Assembly (NCBI GenBank): GCA_963773635.1
Contig: CAVZBW010000005.1
Location: 1,426,001-1,490,000 of the forward strand
Length of the DNA: 64,000 bases
Direction of reading: 5' to 3'
Source: CAVZBW01 sp963773635
Lineage (GTDB): Bacteria; Actinomycetota; Acidimicrobiia; Acidimicrobiales; RAAP-2
Made by a program: the position numbers and the translations under genes. Of this stretch, positions 53,928-62,656 are shown one piece after another. Below the pieces are notes generated by a model. That model made no database searches. It worked only from the letters and a program-made list of their open reading frames with translations, and was not told the origin of the DNA. The stretch's first letter is position 1; every line of letters begins with the position of its first letter.

Positions 53928-55595
53928 TCAGCTCCGCAGCAGCTGTCCCGGACGGCTCGACATCCCCTGCTCCACCGTCTCTCCGTCCTCACGGATCGGC
54001 GTGCCGTTGACGAGGACGTGGGTCATGCCGGTGGGGGCGTCGGCCGTCAAGCGCTCGCCGTCGGCCGGGAAGTCCCGGATCCGCCGGAGGGGTCCGGGCG
54101 CCACCGTGGCGGGATCGAACACGCAGAGGTCCGCCGCCTTCCCGACGGCGACCTCACCCCGATCGGAGAGCCCGTAGACGCCGGCCGGCTCCCCGGTCAG
54201 CTTGTGGACGGCGCGCTCCACGGACATGATCCCGCGGTCGCGCACCCAGTTGCCGAGCAGGTCGGTGGCGAAGCAGGCGTCGCAGAGCTGGGACACGTGG
54301 GCCCCGGAGTCGGCCAGACCGAGGAGGACGCCGTCGCGGGGCAGGAGCCACGCGATGCCGTCGGGGTCGTCGTTGGCGAGCACGGACGAGAACCGGGTCT
54401 GCAGGTCGTCGGCCAGGGAGACGTCGAGCATGGCGTCGAGCGGGGTGCACCCCCACTCGTCCGCCAGGTCCTGCAGCTTGCGGCCCTCGAGGTCCGGTCG
54501 GGTCGACGACTCGGCCACCGAGATGCGGGTCCAGTCGACCGCCAGCCTCCCCTCGCTGCCACGGACTTCCTCCCAGGCCGTCTCCCGCCAGGCCGGATCC
54601 CGGTAGGCCGCGACGCGCTCCTCGAACGTGCAGTCCATGAGGGCGGCGAAGGATTTGCGCATGTTGAGGGTGAACGGTTCGAGCAGGTTCATCTGGAAGA
54701 CGAGCGGCCGGCAGGAGACCTGGGGCCACACGTCCACGCCCTCTCGGCGCGCCGCGTCGTGGTCGGCGATCACCTGCTCGTGGTAGGGGCGTCCCCTCAT
54801 CGTGAGCAGTGCCGTCCACGTGAAGGGCCGGCCGATCTCCCGCTGGAGCTCGAAGACCTCGTCGTGAGGGATCACCCCGCCGGGCAACAGCGCGGCCACG
54901 CCCCGACCTTGGGCACGCATGGGCTCGAGCAGCTGGCGGAGCTCCTCGACGCCGGCGCGGCGCGACGGGACGGGACGCCCGTGGTCGCCGTTGTGCGTGG
55001 GCGACGCGCTCGACGCGAAACCCATCGCCCCTGCGGCCATGGATTCCCCGACGACCTGGCGCATCCTGGCCATCTCGGCGTCGGTCGGATCCCGGTCGTA
55101 GGCCTCCTCCCCCATGACGTAGAGGCGCACCGCGGTGTGCCCCACATAGCACCCGTAGTTGAGCGAGGTCCCCCGCCGCTCGACGGCGTCGAGGTACTCG
55201 GGAAAGGTCTCGAACTCCGACCACGGCACGCCCACGGCCAGGGTGTCGAAGCTCATGTCCTCCACGTGCTGGAGGGTGTGCGCCAACAGCTCGACGCCGT
55301 CGGAGCGGATGGGTGCGATGGAGAAGCCGCAGTTGCCGGCGACGACGCTGGTCACGCCGTGGTAGGCCGAGGGCGTGAGCCCCGGATCCCAGAAGACCTG
55401 GGCGTCGTAGTGGGTATGGATGTCGATGAACCCGGGCGCAACGACCTGGCCGGTGGCGTCCAGCTCACGTCGGCCGCTCAGGCCCTCCCCGATTCCACTA
55501 ATTCGACCGTCGGTCACGGCCACGTCGGCCCGGCGCCCGGGCGACCCGGTGCCATCGACGACCGTGCCGCCCCGGATAACCAGCTCAGCGTCCAT
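53928..55595 (-). CDS. Amidohydrolase, N-acyl-D-amino-acid deacylase family
   Basis: This 555-residue zinc amidohydrolase has the metal motif GFIDIHTHYDAQVFWDPG near residue 60, VTSVVAGNCGFSIAP near 85, GFASSASPTHNGDHGRPVPSR near 190, and GVLLGLADSGAHVSQLCD near 425. The C-terminal half ends DLCVFDPATVAPG. Members hydrolyse N-acyl-D-amino acids or dihydropyrimidine-like rings. The ATG at 55595 follows AAAGGGGG. It lies between ileS and the amidotransferase on the same strand with 80-bp gaps. Confidence 0.85.
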   Translation of the reverse strand: MDAELVIRGGTVVDGTGSPGRRADVAVTDGRISGIGEGLSGRRELDATGQVVAPGFIDIHTHYDAQVFWDPGLTPSAYHGVTSVVAGNCGFSIAPIRSDGVELLAHTLQHVEDMSFDTLAVGVPWSEFETFPEYLDAVERRGTSLNYGCYVGHTAVRLYVMGEEAYDRDPTDAEMARMRQVVGESMAAGAMGFASSASPTHNGDHGRPVPSRRAGVEELRQLLEPMRAQGRGVAALLPGGVIPHDEVFELQREIGRPFTWTALLTMRGRPYHEQVIADHDAARREGVDVWPQVSCRPLVFQMNLLEPFTLNMRKSFAALMDCTFEERVAAYRDPAWRETAWEEVRGSEGRLAVDWTRISVAESSTRPDLEGRKLQDLADEWGCTPLDAMLDVSLADDLQTRFSSVLANDDPDGIAWLLPRDGVLLGLADSGAHVSQLCDACFATDLLGNWVRDRGIMSVERAVHKLTGEPAGVYGLSDRGEVAVGKAADLCVFDPATVAPGPLRRIRDFPADGERLTADAPTGMTHVLVNGTPIREDGETVEQGMSSRPGQLLRS

Positions 55596-55675
55596 GTGCG
55601 TTGCCCCCTTTGCGGTGCTGCCAGTTTGGCGCACTCCGAGACCCGGCGCGTACCCGGGCGCGTCCTCGGCCCCGA

Positions 55676-58600
55676 TCAGGCCTTCTCGATGAAGGCGGTC
55701 GCCGCCTCGACCCGTCCGTCCAATTCGAGGTCCACCCTGCCCCGCGGCTCCACTGGGTTGCTCGCCGCTGCGATCTCGGCCGCCCATTCCGGCGCCTCGG
55801 TCAGGACCTCGGTGGCCAGCACCTCGCCGGCGACGTAGTCAAAGTAGGCGTCCAGGTCGTCGAGTCCCACCAGCCAGAGCCGGATCCGGTCCGACACCTC
55901 GAGCCCCACCCCCCGGCGCAGCTCCTGGACCTGTCGCACCACCTCCCGGGCGAGGCCTCGATCCCGGAGCTGGTCGCTCAGCTCGAGGTCCAGGGCGACC
56001 ACCTCCCCCCCCTCCCGGGAGACGGTGAACCCGGGTTGGCTCTGGACCCGGAGCTCGACGTCGCCGGGACCGAGCTCCACGGTGCCCCCCGCGAGCGGCA
56101 CCTCGAAGGTGCGCCCGTCGTCGAGAGCCGCCACGGCACGGGACGTGTCGATGCCCGCCAGCGCGGGACGCAGCTCCCTGGCCGCAGCCCCGAGCCTCGG
56201 CCCGAGCACGCGGAAGTTGGGCACCAGCTCGAAGCGGAGCACGTCGCCCAGCTCCTCGGCCACGGACACCTCGTCGACGTTGAGCTCGCTCGCAACGACG
56301 TCGGCCAGGAGCTGCGGAGCCCCGGACGGGAGGAACACGAGGGCGCGGGCGAGCGGCTGGCGGACCTTCACGCCCGCCTCACCCCGGGCCGCCCGGCCGA
56401 GGGAGGCCAGCCGCCGGGCCTGCTCCATCTCGCGCTCGAGCTCGGGGTCGATGAGGGCCCACCAGTCGGCGTCCTGCGGTGCCTCCTTCCCCGCCGGGGA
56501 CCCCGAGTCGCCGATGGAGGTCGGCCATCGCTCGAGATGCACCGAGGCGGACGACCCGGCCCCCGAGAGCTCACGCCACATGCGATCGGTGACGAAGGGG
56601 CAGAGGGGCGCCAGCAGTCGGCAGAACGTGACCAGGACGTCGTGCAGCGTCGCGTGGGCGGCCAGGGAGTCCGAGGGCGGGGCGTCGGGGTCGGTCCTCC
56701 AGAACCGCCGACGGCTCCGGCGCACGTACCAATTGGACACGTCGTCGATCAGGCGGCCGAGTGTGGTCGCCGCCTCCAGCGGCTCGTAGGCGTCGAGGGC
56801 CCTCGTCGCCTCGAGCGTGGTGCTGGCGAGGCGGGAGAGGATCCATCGGTCGAGCTCGGGGCGCTCGGCCGGCTCCGGCACCTCGGGGTCCTCCGGGTCA
56901 AAGTCGTTGGACGCGGCGTAGGTGGTGAAGAAGCTGAAGGTGCTCCAGAGCGTGAGGAGCAGATCTCGCATCGAGGTGTCGATGGCGCCCAGGCTCACCC
57001 GGGTCGGCGTCCACGGGGAGCCCTGGCTGTACATCCACCACCGGAGGGCGTCCGCCCCCCTCGAGTCGAGGATCTCCCAGGGATCGACGACGTTGCCCAG
57101 GGACTTGGACATCTTGCGGCCCTCGGAGTCGACGATGTGACCGAGGCACATCACGTGACGGTAGGGGGTCGCTCCGAACACGAGCGTGTTCACTGCGAGC
57201 AGCGAGTAGAACCAGCCCCGGGTCTGGTCGATGGCCTCGGTGATGAAGTCGGCGGGGAAGACGAACTCCTCGCTCGATCCCTGGCGGCGCGGGTAGCCCA
57301 CCTGGGCGGCGGGCATGCTGCCCGAGTCGAACCAGGCGTCGATCACGGGCTCCACCCTCGCCATGACCGCCGCGTCGTCGGCGGGCGAGGACTCCCCCTC
57401 GGCGCACTCGGGACAGGGAAAGGTCACCTCGTCGATGTCCGGCCGATGAGGGTCGGTGCCGCGCACGTCTCGACCCGACAGCTCGGAGAGCTCGTCCAGG
57501 GATCCGACGCACCTCAGGTGGCCGTGGCCGCACCTCCAGATCGGCAGCGGCGTCCCCCAGTAACGGTCGCGCGAGAGCGCCCAGTCCACATTGTTGGCGA
57601 GCCACTCGCCGAAGCGGCCGTCCCGGATGTAGGGCGGATGCCACTTGATGCCGTGGTTCTCGGCGAGCAGTGCGTCCTTGCGCGACGAGGTGGCGATGTA
57701 CCAGCTCGGCTTGCCCCAGTAGATGAGCGGCGTGCCGCATCGCCAGCAGTGGGGATAGGAGTGGCGGTGGGCCTCGCGCCTCAGGAGGAGGCCCTCGGAC
57801 TCGAGGCGGTCGTTGATGTCGTGGTTGGTCTCCCTCACGGGGCGCCCGGCGAGCCAGGGGATGGCGTCGGTGAAGCGCCCGTCGGCCCCGACCGGGTTGA
57901 GCCACGGGAGGCCGGCCTCCCGGCCCACGACGCGGTCGATCTCCCCGAAGGCCGGGGCCAGGTGCACGATCCCGGTGCCCTCGTCGATGTTGACGAAGTC
58001 GCCCGGCACGACGCGCCACCCGTCGGCTGCGGGTGGCGCGGGGAGCTCTTCGAAGGGACGGTGGTAGCGGCGACCCACCAGGTCGCGGCCGGGGAACCGG
58101 TGGGTCACCGTGGCGCCCTCGCCCATCACCGCCTCGACCAGGTCCTCGGCCATGACCAGCCCGTCGACCACCGCATAGGTGAGCTCGGGGTGGACGGCCG
58201 CCCCGGTGTTGGACGGAAGGGTCCACGGCGTGGTCGTCCACACGACCAGCGCCCTCGCCGGACCGAGGACGCCATCGTCGGGATCGACCAGCGGCAGGAG
58301 CACGTAGGCGGACTCGTCCTCGACGTCCTGGTAGACGTCGGGCTGACCGAGCTCGTGGCTCGAGAGCGCCGTCCCGCACCGGGGGCAGTAGGGCACCACC
58401 TTGACGTCCTCGTAGAGGAGGCCCTGATCCCAGATCTGCTTCAGGTGCCACCAGACGGACTGCACGTAGTCCGGATCAAACGTCCAGTAGGCGCGGTCGA
58501 GATCGGTCCAGTAGCCGATGCGTTGCGTCATGGACCGCCAGTCGTCCACGTACGTGCGCACGGACTCGCGGCAGCGCCGGGTGAACTCGCCGATGCCGAT

Positions 58601-58930
58601 CGCCTCGATCTCGCGCTTGCTCGACACCCCGAGCGCCTTCTCGACCTCGACCTCGACCGGGAGGCCGTGGGTGTCCCATCCGGCCCGGCGGTCGACGCGA
58701 AAGCCCCGCATCGTGCGATACCGGCAGAACAGATCCTTGTAGGCGCGTGCCCAGACGTGGTGGAGGCCCGGACGACCGTTGGCGGTCGGCGGGCCCTCGT
58801 AGAACACCCACGGCGGCGCGCCTTCGCGCCCGCTGACCGACCGTTCGAAGACGCGCTCGCTCGCCCAGCGCGCGAGCTCGGACTCCTCGAGGGCGACGAG
58901 GTCCGGCTGAGACGGGGCGGGTCGGAACAA
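55676..58930 (-). CDS. ileS: Isoleucyl-tRNA synthetase, long (type 2) form
   Basis: This ~1084-residue class I synthetase charges tRNA(Ile). The HIGH-equivalent is YEGPPTANGRPGLHHVWAR near residue 50, WDTHGLPVEVEVEKALG follows, the KMSKS loop is GRKMSKSLGNVVDPW near 595, and the editing domain carries WTTTPWTLPSNTGAAV. Zinc-type Cys pairs appear (CPRCG, CWRCG, CPEC). This long form with GLHH is the type associated with intrinsic mupirocin tolerance. The TTG start at 58930 has AAGGAGGAG at ideal spacing; the longer frame to 58990 runs into a TATTGT promoter-like element. Confidence 0.92.
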   Translation of the reverse strand: MFRPAPSQPDLVALEESELARWASERVFERSVSGREGAPPWVFYEGPPTANGRPGLHHVWARAYKDLFCRYRTMRGFRVDRRAGWDTHGLPVEVEVEKALGVSSKREIEAIGIGEFTRRCRESVRTYVDDWRSMTQRIGYWTDLDRAYWTFDPDYVQSVWWHLKQIWDQGLLYEDVKVVPYCPRCGTALSSHELGQPDVYQDVEDESAYVLLPLVDPDDGVLGPARALVVWTTTPWTLPSNTGAAVHPELTYAVVDGLVMAEDLVEAVMGEGATVTHRFPGRDLVGRRYHRPFEELPAPPAADGWRVVPGDFVNIDEGTGIVHLAPAFGEIDRVVGREAGLPWLNPVGADGRFTDAIPWLAGRPVRETNHDINDRLESEGLLLRREAHRHSYPHCWRCGTPLIYWGKPSWYIATSSRKDALLAENHGIKWHPPYIRDGRFGEWLANNVDWALSRDRYWGTPLPIWRCGHGHLRCVGSLDELSELSGRDVRGTDPHRPDIDEVTFPCPECAEGESSPADDAAVMARVEPVIDAWFDSGSMPAAQVGYPRRQGSSEEFVFPADFITEAIDQTRGWFYSLLAVNTLVFGATPYRHVMCLGHIVDSEGRKMSKSLGNVVDPWEILDSRGADALRWWMYSQGSPWTPTRVSLGAIDTSMRDLLLTLWSTFSFFTTYAASNDFDPEDPEVPEPAERPELDRWILSRLASTTLEATRALDAYEPLEAATTLGRLIDDVSNWYVRRSRRRFWRTDPDAPPSDSLAAHATLHDVLVTFCRLLAPLCPFVTDRMWRELSGAGSSASVHLERWPTSIGDSGSPAGKEAPQDADWWALIDPELEREMEQARRLASLGRAARGEAGVKVRQPLARALVFLPSGAPQLLADVVASELNVDEVSVAEELGDVLRFELVPNFRVLGPRLGAAARELRPALAGIDTSRAVAALDDGRTFEVPLAGGTVELGPGDVELRVQSQPGFTVSREGGEVVALDLELSDQLRDRGLAREVVRQVQELRRGVGLEVSDRIRLWLVGLDDLDAYFDYVAGEVLATEVLTEAPEWAAEIAAASNPVEPRGRVDLELDGRVEAATAFIEKA

Positions 58931-59029
58931 CGATCTCCTCCTTGGGCGCCCGGGCTCCGCCCGGACCGGCACCGGCGACGACCCAGGCACAATAGAGGTT
59001 GGGCCGGGCAGCGCCGGCCGGACCAGGGA

Positions 59030-59755
59030 CTAGGCCGGCCGCTCGAGCGCCGCCCCGATCCCCGCCCACACCGGGTCGTCCAGCTCCTCGAGCGACGACA
59101 GGACGACGTCGGCCAGCGCGATGGCCGGCTTGGCTCGCTCGTCGGGATCAGGGACGGCGATGCACGACATGCGCCCGGCCTTGGCTGCGATGACCCCTGC
59201 GGGCGAGTCCTCCAGGACGAGGCACGACCTCGGCGCCACCCCGAGGTCGGCCGCCGCGGAGAGGAACACGGCGGGGTGCGGCTTGCCGAAGGCCTCGTCC
59301 TGGGCGGAGCGGACCACGTCGAACCACCCGTTGAGACCGAAATGATCGAGGGCCAAATGGATGTAGCGGTAGTGCGAGGACGACGCCAGGGCGAGGAGCA
59401 GCCCGCGCCGGCGGCAGTCGTCGAGCGCGGCGAGGGCCCCCGGCTGCAGGCGACCCCGCTCGACCATCAAGGCCTCGACGGCCCCGACCACCCGGATGGC
59501 GACCTCGTCGGTGCTCGGACCGGCCCAGGGGAAGCGCTCGTGCCAGTAGCGCGTCACCTCCTCGACCACCATGCCCTTCGTCTGGCGCGTCCCCACCCTT
59601 GCCACGGGTACGCCGAGGGCCCCGAGCACGTCCACCTCGGCGTCGTGCCAGAGCGGCTCGCTGTCGATCAGCAGGCCGTCGAGATCGAAGATGGCCGCCC
59701 GGAGCCCGTCGGGGGCAGCCGGTCCCGGCGGGGACGGAATCGGCGCCGCGCTCAG
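59030..59755 (-). CDS. HAD-family phosphatase, beta-phosphoglucomutase-like, non-ATG start
   Basis: This ~241-residue HAD hydrolase has motif I AAIFDLDGLLIDSEPLW near residue 25, motif II LALASSSHYRYIHLAL near 125, the Lys in EAFGKPHPAVFLSAA near 160, and motif IV VLEDSPAGVIAAKAG near 180. It dephosphorylates a small sugar or nucleotide phosphate. No ATG, GTG or TTG precedes the domain in frame. CTG 59755 overlaps the upstream peroxidase stop as CTGA, mimicking the usual ATGA coupling, and is my best guess for the start. Confidence 0.82.
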   Translation of the reverse strand: MSAAPIPSPPGPAAPDGLRAAIFDLDGLLIDSEPLWHDAEVDVLGALGVPVARVGTRQTKGMVVEEVTRYWHERFPWAGPSTDEVAIRVVGAVEALMVERGRLQPGALAALDDCRRRGLLLALASSSHYRYIHLALDHFGLNGWFDVVRSAQDEAFGKPHPAVFLSAAADLGVAPRSCLVLEDSPAGVIAAKAGRMSCIAVPDPDERAKPAIALADVVLSSLEELDDPVWAGIGAALERPA

Positions 59756-60255
59756 CCGGGCAGGGCAGCCTCGATGGTGCCCACGACCGACGCGTCCTCC
59801 GGGTCCACCATCGGCCGGAAGCGGGCCACGACACTCCCATCGGGGCCGATCACGAACTTCTCGAAGTTCCACTGGATGTCGCCGGCCTGCCCCTCGGCGT
59901 CGGCTGTCGCCGTCAGCTCCTGGTAGATCGGATGCCGACCCTCGCCGTTGACGTCGATCTTCTCGAACATCGGGAACGACACGCCATAGGTGGTCGAGCA
60001 GAACTCCTTGATCTCCTCGGGGCTCCCCGGCTCCTGCGCGCCAAACTGGTTGCACGGGAACCCGAGAACGGAGAAGCCCTGGTCTCCGTAACGCTCCTGC
60101 AAGCGCTCCAGACCCTCGTACTGTGGGGTGAGGCCGCATTTGGAGGCCACGTTGACGACCAAGAGCACCTTTCCGCGGTAGTCCCCGAGCGAGCTCGGCT
60201 CGCCGTCGAGGGTGTTGATGGCAATGTCTCCGAGGGAATTGTCTCCGAGCGGCAT
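59752..60255 (-). CDS. Glutathione peroxidase family protein (thiol type)
   Basis: This 167-residue peroxidase has the peroxidatic Cys in VVNVASKCGLTPQY near residue 40, Gln in LGFPCNQFGAQEPG near 74, and Trp-Asn in IQWNFEKFVIGPDG near 130. All tetrad residues are present, with Cys in place of selenocysteine. In actinobacteria such enzymes generally use thioredoxin or mycothiol systems. ATG 60255 has TACCGT 6 bases upstream and is divergent from the quinone reductase. Confidence 0.92.
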   Translation of the reverse strand: MPLGDNSLGDIAINTLDGEPSSLGDYRGKVLLVVNVASKCGLTPQYEGLERLQERYGDQGFSVLGFPCNQFGAQEPGSPEEIKEFCSTTYGVSFPMFEKIDVNGEGRHPIYQELTATADAEGQAGDIQWNFEKFVIGPDGSVVARFRPMVDPEDASVVGTIEAALPG

Positions 60256-60261
60256 GCCCAC

Positions 60262-60267
60262 ACGGTA
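60262..60267 (-). promoter_or_regulatory. -10 element TACCGT, leaderless start
   Basis: TACCGT on the minus strand lies 6 bases from the ATG of the peroxidase gene at 60255, with no ribosome binding site. Confidence 0.45.
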
Positions 60268-60291
60268 GTGGGCACCAAGGGAGGTGTCGAC

Positions 60292-61233
60292 GTGCAGGCG
60301 GTCGTGATCACCGACGGCGAGCTCGAGTGGCGGACGCGCCCGGACCCCGTCCCGGGCGACACCGAGCTGCTCGTGTCGGTCCGGGCGGCGGGGATCAACA
60401 ATGCCGATCTCCTGCAACGGCGGGGTCACTACCCGGCGCCTCCCGGATCCCCTCCCGACGTCCCGGGCCTCGAGCTCGCGGGCGAGGTGGTCTCGGTCGG
60501 GCGACAGGTGACGCGCTTTGCGGTCGGCGACCGCGTGATGGCGGTGGTCGGCGGCGGCGGCCAGGCGACGCTGGCCGTCGTGGACGAGACCCACGCCCTG
60601 CCGGTGCCCGGCGCGCTGTCGTGGGGCGAGGCGGGCGGGTTCCCGGAGGTCTTCAGCACGGCGTGGGACGCCATCGGTCCCCAGGCACACCTGGCGGCCG
60701 GCGAACGGCTGCTCGTCACGGGGGCGGCGGGAGGCGTGGGGACGGCCGCCGTGCAGCTCGCCTCGGCGAGCGGGTCCCTCGTGGTCGCCTCGGTCCGAGA
60801 CCCGTCCCGGCGCGACGCGGTGTCCGAGCTCGGAGCGCACCGGGTGATCGACCCGACCGAGGTCCCCGACCACGGTCCCTACGACGCGATCCTCGAGCTC
60901 GTCGGCGCGCCCTCGCTGGCTGCGTCGCTGGGGTCGCTCGCCATCGGGGGCCGGGTCGTGGTCATCGGGGTCGGGGCGGGTCCTCGCCTCGAGCTCGACC
61001 TCCTCGCCCTGATGGCCAAGCGGGCGTGGATCGGAAGCTCGACGCTGCGGGCCCGCGATCGGGTGGGCAAGGCCATCGTGGCGAACGAGGTGGCGTCGCA
61101 CGTGCTGCCCCTGCTGTCGTCCGGGGCCGTGAGGGTCCCGGTGTGCGACACCTTCCCGATGTCCGAGGCGGCCTCGGCCTACGAGCGCTTCGGCGCGGGC
61201 TCGAAGCTCGGCAAGGTCGTGCTGGTCCCGTGA
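60292..61233 (+). CDS. Quinone oxidoreductase, zinc-independent MDR family
   Basis: This 313-residue NADPH-dependent reductase has VRAAGINNADLLQRRGHYPAPPG near residue 35, PGLELAGEVVSVG near 63, the nucleotide-binding LLVTGAAGGVGTAAVQLASA near 145, and C-terminal GSKLGKVVLVP. It lacks the structural zinc Cys cluster, consistent with QorA/zeta-crystallin-like enzymes. GTG 60292 follows GGGAGG by 7 bases. It is divergent from the peroxidase, so both may respond to redox stress; that link is inference. Confidence 0.88.
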   Translation: MQAVVITDGELEWRTRPDPVPGDTELLVSVRAAGINNADLLQRRGHYPAPPGSPPDVPGLELAGEVVSVGRQVTRFAVGDRVMAVVGGGGQATLAVVDETHALPVPGALSWGEAGGFPEVFSTAWDAIGPQAHLAAGERLLVTGAAGGVGTAAVQLASASGSLVVASVRDPSRRDAVSELGAHRVIDPTEVPDHGPYDAILELVGAPSLAASLGSLAIGGRVVVIGVGAGPRLELDLLALMAKRAWIGSSTLRARDRVGKAIVANEVASHVLPLLSSGAVRVPVCDTFPMSEAASAYERFGAGSKLGKVVLVP

Positions 61234-61270
61234 GCCCCCCGGGGCGGCCGCCGGGAGCGGCGGGCCGGCC

Positions 61271-61693
61271 TCAGGCGTCTTCGATGCGGAGCTGGTCGAA
61301 CTCCCAGTACGACCGGAGCGCGGCCAGCTTGCCCTCGCCGTTCCTGCGGTAGGTGTAGACGCCGCGCACGACCGCGACCTGCTTGCCGCCGGGCAACGTC
61401 GTGCGGATCCAGCCGACGTTGGCGCACTCGTCGCCGCTCTCGAAGGACTCGTCGATCTCGAAGGCGATCCCGTCGTTGGGCGCGAGCACGCTGTCGTAGA
61501 ACCGACCGATGCCCTCCCGCCCGTGGTGACCCCTGCCCTCGGGGTCGAGGGGCGAGCGGCCGATCGGGTCCTCCACCACCCCGTCCTCGGCAAAGAGGTC
61601 GAGCCAGGCCTCCCGATCCATGGTCTCCACGGCCGCCATCGAGCGCCGGCCGAGCTCCCGGGCCGAGACGTGGGTCCCCTCACTGGTCGTCAT
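61271..61693 (-). CDS. SnoaL-like / NTF2-like polyketide cyclase-fold protein
   Basis: This 140-residue cone-fold protein has the pattern MDREAWLDLFAEDGVVEDPIG followed by GREGIGRFYDSVLAPNDGIAFEIDESFESGDECANVGW, as in NTF2-like limonene epoxide hydrolase and ketosteroid isomerase relatives. The function is open. ATG 61693 follows GGAGG by 7 bases. It is downstream of the LLM oxidoreductase on the same strand, a common pairing in actinobacterial steroid or lipid gene sets. Confidence 0.82.
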   Translation of the reverse strand: MTTSEGTHVSARELGRRSMAAVETMDREAWLDLFAEDGVVEDPIGRSPLDPEGRGHHGREGIGRFYDSVLAPNDGIAFEIDESFESGDECANVGWIRTTLPGGKQVAVVRGVYTYRRNGEGKLAALRSYWEFDQLRIEDA

Positions 61694-61748
61694 CGATAGA
61701 CCTCCACTGCACTTTCCGCGATGGTGCGTGCCTCCCGAGGCACCGGCC

Positions 61749-62618
61749 TCAGGCGTGAATGACCGAGTCCGCAAAGCCCCGGAGCGCGTCCAGCTTGGCC
61801 CCCAGGGGCTCGGTGTCGGGCCCGACGTCGTAGGGCCACCGGAAGCCCACGATGGCGTCGGTGACGCCCTGGTCCTCCAGGCGGCGCACACCGTCCAGCG
61901 TGAAGGCCTCGAGCGAGGCGGCGTGGACCTCGAACTCGCGGTCCTCCGTGCCGTACTCCCGCCGCAGGGCGTGGAGCCGATCGAGCATCTCTCCGAGCAG
62001 GGCGGGGTCTCCCCCCGCGTGCATCCAGCCGTCGCCGATCCTCGCGGCCCGGCGCAGCGCGGCGTCGCCGTGGCCACCGATCAGGATCGGGATCGGCTCG
62101 GGCGCTGCCGGACACATCTTGATCGACGGCACGTCGTAGATCTGCCCGTGGAACTCGAAGTACTCGCCGCCCGAGAGGCCCCGGATGATGTCGATGGCCT
62201 CGTCGAGCCTGCGGCCCCGCCGCTCCCACGGGACGCCGCACACCTCGTAGTCCTCCGGCCAAGGGCTGGTGCCCACACCGAGGCCGAGGCGCCCCCCCGT
62301 GAGCACCGCCGTCGACGTCGCCTGCTTGGCCACGAGCACCGGGTGGCGGATCGGCAATTTGAGCACGAAGGTGTTGAAGCGGATCCGCTCGGTGACCGCG
62401 CCCAAGACGGGGATCAGGGAGAAGGGCTCCAAGAAGGGCTTGCCGTCGAGGAACTCCCGCGTTCCGTCGAGGTTGAACGGATATTTCGTGTCCGACGTCT
62501 CCGGGTAGCAGATGCTGTCGGGGATGACCATGGAGTCGTAGCCTGCCTCCTCGACCGCCTTGGCCAGGGGGACGTAATACGACGGGTCGATCATCGACTC
62601 GGCATACGAGAAGCGCAA
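61749..62618 (-). CDS. LLM class flavin-dependent oxidoreductase, probably F420-dependent
   Basis: This 289-residue luciferase-like barrel protein has MRFSYAESMIDPSYYVPLAKAVEEAGYDSMVIPDS at the start, LPIRHPVLVAKQATSTAVLTGGRLGLGVGTSPWPEDYEV near 95, WERRGRRLDEAIDIIRGL near 135, and GGHGDAALRRAARIGDGWMHAG near 185. The family in actinobacteria mostly uses coenzyme F420, but the cofactor cannot be proved from sequence. The start codon is TTG 62618, fixed by AAGGAGG five bases upstream. Confidence 0.88.
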   Translation of the reverse strand: MRFSYAESMIDPSYYVPLAKAVEEAGYDSMVIPDSICYPETSDTKYPFNLDGTREFLDGKPFLEPFSLIPVLGAVTERIRFNTFVLKLPIRHPVLVAKQATSTAVLTGGRLGLGVGTSPWPEDYEVCGVPWERRGRRLDEAIDIIRGLSGGEYFEFHGQIYDVPSIKMCPAAPEPIPILIGGHGDAALRRAARIGDGWMHAGGDPALLGEMLDRLHALRREYGTEDREFEVHAASLEAFTLDGVRRLEDQGVTDAIVGFRWPYDVGPDTEPLGAKLDALRGFADSVIHA

Positions 62619-62643
62619 CGGGACCTCCTTGTCCCACCCTGCC

Positions 62644-62649
62644 TACCAT
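62644..62649 (+). promoter_or_regulatory. -10 element TACCAT, leaderless start
   Basis: TACCAT, exactly 7 bases, then ATG 62657. The longer frame from ATG 62648 would begin inside the hexamer, so 62657 is preferred. Confidence 0.5.
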
Positions 62650-62656
62650 GCTGCGC

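Noticed and set aside
55601..59926. 1441-codon plus-strand open frame antisense to ileS
   Set aside because: It is an antisense shadow of the high-GC ileS gene: no family motifs, composition of a complementary strand, and ileS itself has full class I synthetase motifs.
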